From: Xanthoparmelia taractica
Taxonomy: Eukaryota; Ascomycota; Lecanoromycetes; Lecanorales; Parmeliaceae
Assembly: GCA_033085395.1 (NCBI GenBank)
Contig: JANQBS010000069.1
Location: forward strand, 62,001 to 126,000
Direction of reading: 5' to 3'
DNA: 64,000 nucleotides
Part shown: positions 56,627-64,000 of the stretch, piece after piece
Position numbering within the stretch: the first letter of the stretch is position 1
How the letters are laid out: every line of letters begins with the position of its first letter
The notes under the pieces: model-generated
What the model saw: only the letters and a program-made list of their open reading frames with translations
Database searches by the model: none
What the model was told of the DNA's origin: nothing
Translations under genes and position numbers: made by a program

Positions 56627-59600
56627 TGCTGTTTCTGATGGCGTGACTAATCCACCCTTACTGGTGTGACATCTCATTGACTTCCACGTGGTTTTCTTTT
56701 GAGCTTGAAATAGCGGATCAAAACTGAGCGTTCTCATATAAATATTTGGTGCAGGATCTTCTTAAATTGCGGTGGTACTTACAGGAGGACCTCAGCAAAG
56801 CCAATCTTCACACATAAACCTGGTCACCAACAGATTCGAAAGGGTGCCCCAACAGAGCCAAACGTTCGCGATGAATCTTCTCGCATTGTACCTCAACGTA
56901 ATCTCGCTTGTCATTATTCCTAATTCGGTGGCGCATTAACTGTCAGAAAACCGGGAAAAATTAATGAAGGCCATGAGTTGGGAGCTGCTAACTCGCAGCC
57001 TTACTTCCGATCCCTGAATGACATGTTTTCCCTTATCAAGGACCCGGCAAATGCATCGACAATGAGCCTTGGCTGTAACAAGAGTGCTGAGTGGCTAAAG
57101 TAAACTTGCGTCCCCAGCGTCGAGACATCATGATTGCATCGCCTTTAGCGTTCAGGTCCGTGTGCTTTTAAAGATTAGGGTTAGTCAGTACCAAGAAGGG
57201 TCTGACCGTTGCTGATAGTTTGTTGGTTGAAAGACCCAAATGGGAAAAAGACGGGGATCCAGGAACACCCGAGAAGCGACCCACTGCATTGGCGTCGGAT
57301 TTCTCTGGAGCGCATAAGCATAGAGCCTCAAATTGCTATTTTGGGGCGACATCTCAGCTGAGTTGCCCTCAGATTTGCCGACATTGGAAAAAAGAATGAT
57401 TGTGGCTTCACCATGGAGAGTTTAAATAATTGGCAATTGATCCTTCGTCGGGCATTTAAGGCGTGGGCCAGATATTGGCACGGAAATCCGAATCTTCACT
57501 GTCGAACAGGAGGGAACCATGTTACGAGTCTGTCTGATAAAGCTGGCTACACTGCTCAGGCGAGAACTCCCATCCTTGCCAAAAGGACATCCCACAGAGT
57601 GCCCACATGTCTCTGTGCCATCAACCCCAGCCTATCACTCTGCTCCCCCAAGTTTTCTATCATCGCGACAATTTTACTGGTCATATCCAGGTAAAAAAGA
57701 AACTTACGTCGTCAGATGTTCCCAAGCGGTTCCCAACGATTCGGCTCACGCGACATCAATGGGTAGAAGTAAGTCTTCAGCCGGTCGCCCACGTACTTGA
57801 CGCAATGCGTACGCGCTATCGGTATCTTGATTAGCTCCACAGTCAGGTCAAATACAAAGACAACTGGATGGCACCTAGTTACTGCATCAGACTCCACAGG
57901 CGAAGGAAATCCTTTCAACTGGCAGCGCGTGTCCGTTGTAGAAATATGTACGTTCATGATATGGGTCTTCCCCTTGAATGGACACTACTGCTTGCTCCTA
58001 CAGGTATGTAGCCTTCGAAGTTGACCCGGTCAAGGTGCCGAGTACTCTATGATACTAAGTTCAGATCGTGGCTGCATGGAAAAGGCGTTCATAGTCGGAC
58101 GGAATTATGAAACCGGACGAAGGCTGTGCATCTCCCAAATCACGTTTTTATGATGGCGCTTGGCTTTTCAAGAACGCATCGGTGCAAAGTAACATCTCGC
58201 TCCACGGGTGAAATCAAAAGCTGCGTTCGAATTGTCTAGTACACTTTCGTGTCTATCACTAGTCGATATACTCAGGAGCTGCCAGTCGGAATCTGCCCGG
58301 CTGACACCGATTACATGGGCTGAGGAACTTTGTCACAATGTCGACGGACTTCACGGAGACTCTCGAATATTAATACTGTACCTTTATGCTTCCCCCAGGA
58401 AATTACGACATAGAAGCCTAAATCCATTTCTTCAATATGTGGAACCAGAAGCGATAGCAGGATTACACTGTGGATGTCGTCCTTATAACAAGCACTTGAT
58501 ACGCTCAAACTTATCACCATCGGCCGGGCGGGGACGCGCCACTATGCAGTACAAATGCACAATGCATTTGCTGCAGTCTCGTCCTCGTACACAGTGCATG
58601 GAAATTCCCATGCATGGGCGCCGCAAGAGTCAGTGTTTGTTGCGATCGAATTCCTGAAAGCCTACATCTAGAAATGATTGCAAGGATTTAGATAGGAATT
58701 ACGCCGACACTTACAGCTGGACAGCGGACAATCGCCCGGGGCTCGATACCAACACGTTCGTACAAGTACAGTACTCCATGAGGTCCGAGGGTCTACTCCT
58801 ACCTAAAGAGCCTCAGGCAGGCTCAGCGCCTAATTCGGAATTCGTACCTTGCATAACGCACCCCGCTTTTCCCTGCCGTCGCCTATAAGATATTGGCGCG
58901 AACGCGCCGTTATACGAAGTACATGCGTGCAGCTCCATCGCTCTCAATATCATCTGAATATACGAGATTATCTTGATGAAGCCCCTTTTTTACGTCCGGG
59001 CGGCAGATCGATCGATTCACTTTTTTCTCTCATCGCGGGAAACTTGACTTGATCGGGGAAGGGATGCGAAGTCAATCTTGCTTATTCGTGAGTACTGCCC
59101 GGTTCGAGCATGCGCTAGCCGCCGTCGTTCCTGACCGTGCACCAATGTGGCTTCGTATACCTCCAACCGTACTAGCTTTTTCTTTCCCCCTGTTTCTTTT
59201 TGGCTTGGCACTCAGCAGAAAGTTGTACTACGCTCTGCTCTAAATGGGCAATACAGCCGAATTCAAGCCTCGGTGCGCACTTTTTGCTTGCGCATATCTT
59301 CGCAAAGATTTCCCTCTTGATTCTCGCACACGGGCCTCTCTCTTTTCACAGCCACCACTCGAACACTTTCAAATTCATTCTTCTTTTCAGAGTGGATACC
59401 CACGTGGATTGCCCACTGAGCATGTCAGGGTATAGTAGTACCCAACATCCCACTTCATCACTGCTACAGCATCTTCTCGTCTGACACGGCATTCTTGTTT
59501 TTTTATTCGGCATTTGAAACCCGCCCGTATCCGGTTGACACTAGGAGCTTTAAAATACTTACCATATCCGACGCAGTGGATAACAATCCCACATCATCCA

Positions 59601-60683
59601 GGCAGCTAGTTCTCCCCCTCCCGCCCTTCACTCACACAAAATTTCCCACCGCCTCAGCGCCATGCCCATCCACCCCGTCATAGACGTATCCGTCTGCACC
59701 ATGCCACCCCCCCTTTCCACCCTAACGAACCAAAACATCTTTTTCTTACCCAGAAGCTAAATAAGTCATGTCTTCGCCTTCCTTGTTGAGGACTAGTGTC
59801 GTCGTTACGGGAGTTTATACTGTCGTCGAAGCGAACGGGCAGATAACGTGGGTTTGCAGCGTCATCCGCCTTGTATAAACGCATAGAGGGTAATGAAAGG
59901 AACAGACGTACGCGTGAGATAGCTCCTGAGCTGAAGAAAGATTGCGCGGGTGAGAGTGGTTTGTATAAGTTTTGTATACTGTGATTATAAATTGTCCGCA
60001 AGGATGACAGCCGTATAGATCATCAATTCCCCGAGTCTTGCGTCCGAGATGCTTTGGGAATGAGAGCTGTGCCATGGTATAGGAATATGGTTTACGTCCA
60101 GATTCAGACTAAAGAGCTGAGCTTAGCAATTTGGTGCACCAGGCCTGCTCAGAACCGCATGGTGTGGGAATATATGCATGTGCTGAGGTGCAGAGACTCA
60201 CGAAGAAATGGAAGTCAGGTGTAGGATATCGATTCATGGTTGATGTAATCCGCGTAGAGGAGCATCCTCATTGCTATAGGAAGGAGATGTGGGTTATTAC
60301 TCGACGGGTATGTCTTCTTATTATACCATAGCATCTCTCAATTTCTCCCTTTTTAGGTTTACTGCTCGTCGCTACTCTTTTACTCACTCATTCACTCACT
60401 TATCCAACTGATTACTTTTTCCCCTGCAGCTGCTTGGGATATTATATCCTTCGGGGGCCAAGGTTCTCAGTATCCTCCCGGCCAACCTTCCATTTTTGGT
60501 ATGTTGAATAGTCCTGCTCCAGGGGAGCTTCTGGGGAATCAATTGATTCTTTCTAAACATCTTCAACTCCCAACCATTCATCTCCGAACATCCTCGTTCG
60601 TTCGAGGTCGCTGGGTCTACACTCTGGCCTTGGTTAGGTGACTGATCGACGTCCTACATGGAAGTTTTGATGATGTGCTCGAG

Positions 60684-60807
60684 GTATGCATGTATGCATG
60701 TATGCATGTACAGGGTGTATGTCTAAATTTGTAGAGACGTACTTATAAGTGGGGCAATCGCAGGCAAAAATGAAATTGCTTCTCTCGCCTGGCGATGGAG
60801 TTGAATA

Positions 60808-60840
<33 letters not shown>
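60684..60840. repeat. two microsatellites: (ATGCATGT)n and (TTTC)n
   Basis: An ATGCATGT-type run at 60684-60710 and a TTTC run at 60808-60840, separated by unique sequence. Confidence 0.85.
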
Positions 60841-61959
60841 TCACTTTCTTCCTTGGCCAATAACAATATCATCTTCGATCAAGCCGCACTCTCGCTGATG
60901 GTATGAGATGGAATCAAGGTGTGTACTCATCTGTTGCTGGCAGGGATCGTGGGAGAGTACGGCCATGGGAATTGGCATGTTGAGATTGAGTAAAGTGCAG
61001 AAGTGGGTATCGTAAAAGACGAATTTCTGGTATTACACCGCGAAATGTAAAAGAATCTCGCTATGATGCTCTGTTTTTTTGTTTTGTCTGTGCGGCGAAC
61101 GCCTTGGTGCATTATCGCTGATCGATATCCTTATCCATGGATGCAGCTGGTGGGTGTCTCCATTTTTTTGTTTTTGTTTTGGGAATAGTACACACGTCTG
61201 CTAGCCGACGTGACACTCCCCTCTCTCTCTTTCTCTCTCTGTCTCTCTCTTCCCCTCCCTCCAAACACATGGATCCAAAAACAAAAGCTGATTCCGGGAT
61301 TGCCCATGTGGTACGGTACCATCCATACAATATCCCAGCTATAGACTCCCTCCTTACACAAGCGCGCGAGCACCCTATCTACCTATTCTAGCTCCACTAC
61401 TTGGACGGATTCTATAACGGTGTGGATATTTTTATTTTCTCTTGCATCGTACCCAGGTATTCGTGATGCGGTATGGTTTGGGACCGAATATGTTGCATTG
61501 TAAAGTAAATAGAAGGACGGACATAGATATAACGTACAGTGCAGTCCCAGGATGTATATATATATTCATTCACGAAAAGAAAGAAGGGGGTTCGGTGAAG
61601 TTGAAATTCACATTAGTGCAGGTGCAGGCACCGCCCAGATCACAAAACTACAAGGGTTGAATGTAGTGATGCATGATTCTTTCATCCCATCCCACGGTCC
61701 GCACAAATCGACAAGCGTTGCAAATAAGAGCATGGGAGTCCCGTGCGGATTGAAAGAGCGATTGCGTATCTCTCTTTCTTGTGTCAGTGAGTGAGTGTTT
61801 TATTGCATGCTTAAGACGATGGATGCAAAGCTAGATATGTAATATACATGGATGCTTCAGCAGCCCAGATGCACGTTTGTTGTACTATTGTTGAGGCTGG
61901 TTGAAGTGATATGGAGTAATGTATAGTAGAGTAGAGAGGAGGTATCATGGGATAGTTCT

Positions 61960-62075
61960 TACTTTCCTCACTTCCCTCCTTTCCTCTTCCTTGCCTCTTC
62001 CTTTCTTCCCTTCTGTCCTTCCTTCCTTCCTTTCTTCCCTTCTGTCCTTCCTTCCTTCCTTCCTTCCTTCCCCCC
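61960..62075. repeat. CTTCC-rich tract with a 29-base tandem duplication
   Basis: A pyrimidine-only region. Within it, a unit beginning TTTCTTCCCTTCTGTCC occurs at 62002-62030 and again at 62031-62059 without mismatch, followed by more CTTCC repeats. Confidence 0.85.
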
Positions 62076-62815
62076 TTTCTTTCAAAGGTAGGCAGATCGG
62101 TATAGGCCCGATTTCAGTCTTATGTGGAGGCGATGAGACTGCAAGATGCGTCTGTTTCCCTTGTGTCAGCGTAATAAGTCAGGTGTTTATTTTCTTTTTA
62201 TCCATACTGCATGTTTTTCAACGAGTATATTTGCACAAATGACAAGTGCTTGCAAAGCACGATATTTTGAAAGAGCTTTTTTTCGCTTTGAAATCCTGGG
62301 TTGATGTAGTGCTACAGACATGAGAGATTTTTACTGGAGATATTGAAAAGCGAAGTGTGAAGAAACAACAAGAACTTTTCATTCCTCAAAACTCAACTAT
62401 ACTACCTAGATAAAGACAGCGATCCTGCAAACGAGGACGAGAATTATATTAAGCATACTTCTTAGTAACGACATGTTTTTTGTTTTTGGGAAGATGAAGG
62501 GAAAAAAACAAACCAAAAAGGTTCCATAAACCCCTCCCCCCGGAAAACAGCAAGAGAGAGAGAATACACAAAGGAAGGTAAGCTCGAGGCGTCGTCCCTC
62601 CCCTATTACCACACCGCACCAATTTCCAATGCCGCACCAAACAAAAACAAGGGAGAAAAAGCCAAAAGAAACATCCAACGAGCCTCCGTCCAATTTGTGA
62701 AAAGCGAGCGCACCTCCAAACAGCAGTCCTCCCACTCTCAGGCCTTCGAGCTCAATCACTCCATCCTTCCAAACACAAGAACGGCACACACACGCACACG
62801 CACTCTTTGACCATC

Positions 62816-64000
62816 CTAATACCTCAACTCCAACTGCCAGTCCTCGCTCCGCACATCCAAACTAGTCACCTTGACATCAATAGCGACCTCGCTCTCCATA
62901 CCCCTCACGTCCTCATCCCCAAGCAAGCGCTCCACCTCACCTTCACCCCCTTCACCCTCATCCCCAACCTCTCCTTCACCCACGCCGCCGCCCGAAGACG
63001 TCGTCGTCGTCGTCGTCGTGACCCTGACGGCCCGCTGGACGCGGTCCCGCTCGTCGTCGCTGAAGCCGTATTTTTGCACCACGCGCTTGATGAGTTCTTG
63101 GACTGTCAGGTCGCGGAGGAAGACGGCCCAGTAGTGCACTTCTGTTTCGGGGGCGCGGACGTAGATGCTTAGGGCTGTGGGGTGCGGGGGGGGGAAGATG
63201 TCAGTGTGGGGTTATTCTTAAGCATGCGGTGGGGGTTTCTTTTTGAGGGAGGGTATTGGGGGAGGTTTTTTTGGGCAGAGGGGGTTGATGGGGGTTCTTA
63301 CCAGGCGATCTATTGGGCGAAGGGGTCCTGGCGCGCTGGTAGGACGGGTCGACGTCGAGGACTTGGATCCAGCGCGCGGGCCTGTTGTTCACGAGGAAGT
63401 TCTGCGAGGAGCCTAGTTGGACGAGGATGGGACCTGGGCTGGTGGCGGCCTGGACGGGAGTCGGCTCTTGCTGCTGCAGGGGCGGGTAGGCGGTCGGACC
63501 GGGTAGGTAGCCTGCGGGTAGGGTTAAGGGACCGGGGTACGGTGGGTATGGGGTATATTGATTGGCCGGATTGGCCGGATAGGCTTGGGAGACGGGCACG
63601 GGGGTTCCGGTTGGGGTTGCCTCTCCTGGAGTTGGCTGGCCTTGGAGTGATTGGTAGAGCGCGGGTTGCCTTGGAAATGTTAGCGTCTCATTAAGCCTTG
63701 AATATGAAATTTCAAGTCATTTTTGGATTGGATTGCCTGCAAACGAAGACATTATGGCCTCGCTGGATCAGTGCACGCACCTCGCTGTATTTGGGGCCCG
63801 TCCTCGACCTCGAAAATGAACATCAACGGGCGGTGTCTCCCACGTGGGTGGGGCTGTGTTAGTATGCATCGGTACAGACGGTGGCTCCGTTACATATTGA
63901 AAAGGAAGCGGTGGTCTCGCTTGCATGGCCGGACGTCCCACCCTTGGGTCGATATATGCCGGTGAAGGGTCTCTCCTGAGAAGGCTTGAGGATCTTGTAT
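62816..64000 (-). CDS. proline-rich protein with CP2/Grainyhead-like C-terminus (partial, right edge)
   Basis: Model: exons >64000-63781, 63669-63302 and 63175-62816; introns of 111 and 126 bases agree in phase. The 5' part is beyond the window. The visible N-terminal part is Pro/Tyr/Gln-rich and disordered (PPLPFQYVTEPPSVP, YTPYPPYPGPLTLPAG). Then come NFLVNNRPARWIQVLDVDPS, LSIYVRAPETEVHYWAVFLR and DLTVQELIKRVVQKYGF, ending SEDWQLELRY. The IYVR-x-HY-x-FL-x-DLT-x-ELI arrangement resembles the C-terminal dimerisation region of CP2/Grainyhead-like transcription factors. The DNA-binding domain would lie outside the window, so the assignment is tentative. A GTC run (62998-63020) encodes seven threonines, followed by a Gly/Glu-rich insert. 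Confidence 0.5.
62998..63020 (-). repeat. trinucleotide run encoding a Thr tract
   Basis: A GTC repeat on the plus strand reads as ACG on the coding strand and encodes seven threonines in the right-edge gene. It interrupts what would otherwise be a compact C-terminal domain. Confidence 0.85.

Larger units (their letters stand above)
56627..62815. other. gene-free region, 6.2 kb
   Basis: The longest stretch without a gene I can support. Open frames are short and overlap on both strands. It carries many simple repeats: ATGCATGT at 60684-60710, TTTC at 60808-60840, CT runs at 61218-61255, CTTCC repeats with a 29-base tandem duplication at 61960-62075. No transposon proteins, terminal repeats or RNA genes were recognised. 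A 36-codon frame at 59767 (MSSPSLLRTSVVV) is noted but not called. Confidence 0.5.

Noticed and set aside
57170..57190. Telomere-like TTAGGG word
   Set aside because: Only one full unit plus a partial one; not a telomere or interstitial telomere array.
59767..59877. Small plus-strand frame MSSPSLLRTSVVV
   Set aside because: Only 36 codons, no supported second exon and no recognised family.

Overview
This window is nuclear DNA of a filamentous ascomycete (Pezizomycotina). Coding exons are interrupted by GT-AG introns mostly of 45-80 bases, and genes lie on both strands without operons. The families seen (Zn(II)2Cys6 and bZIP regulators, a PPG1-type phosphatase with its fungal insert, wax-synthase-type acyltransferase, F-box and GPI-type wall proteins) are typical of such fungi. 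No rRNA, tRNA, CRISPR array or intact transposon was found. All exon joins below were worked out by eye from reading frame, splice-site and phase agreement; none is backed by transcripts.

Layout. 0-14 kb: the end of an unrecognised gene (1-321, +), a protein with two Ulp1-like cysteine protease domains (719-4301, -), a bZIP regulator (5052-5795, -), tubulin cofactor D (6105-10050, -) and a NirA-like zinc-cluster regulator (11059-13874, +). 14-17.3 kb is gene-poor and ends in an A/T island. 17.3-26 kb: a GPI-type surface protein (-), a damaged IucA/IucC siderophore-synthetase-like gene (-) and a PHD-finger protein (-). 27.6-31.8 kb: a large protein with a membrane segment, coiled coil and FG/IF motifs (+). 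32.7-36 kb: an epoxide hydrolase (-), a glycine-zipper protein (-) and an orphan exon-like stretch. 38-45 kb: an LEA-like protein (+), a wax-synthase-type acyltransferase (+), a small membrane protein (-) and the phosphatase PPG1 (+). 46-48.5 kb: two tandem paralogues resembling the eIF5A/HEX-1 fold. 52-56.6 kb: an F-box-like protein and two small hypothetical genes. 56.6-62.8 kb holds no gene I can support. The right edge carries the 3' end of a proline-rich protein with a CP2/Grainyhead-like tail.

The genes do not form one pathway. Most are housekeeping or regulatory: tubulin folding, phosphatase signalling, ubiquitin/SUMO-type proteolysis, chromatin reading. The most unusual items are the tandem eIF5A/HEX-1-like pair without a hypusine lysine, the double-headed Ulp1-like protein, the siderophore-synthetase relic, and the membrane-anchored FG/coiled-coil protein. 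A compositional pattern also recurs: several exons switch from C-rich to G-rich part-way along.
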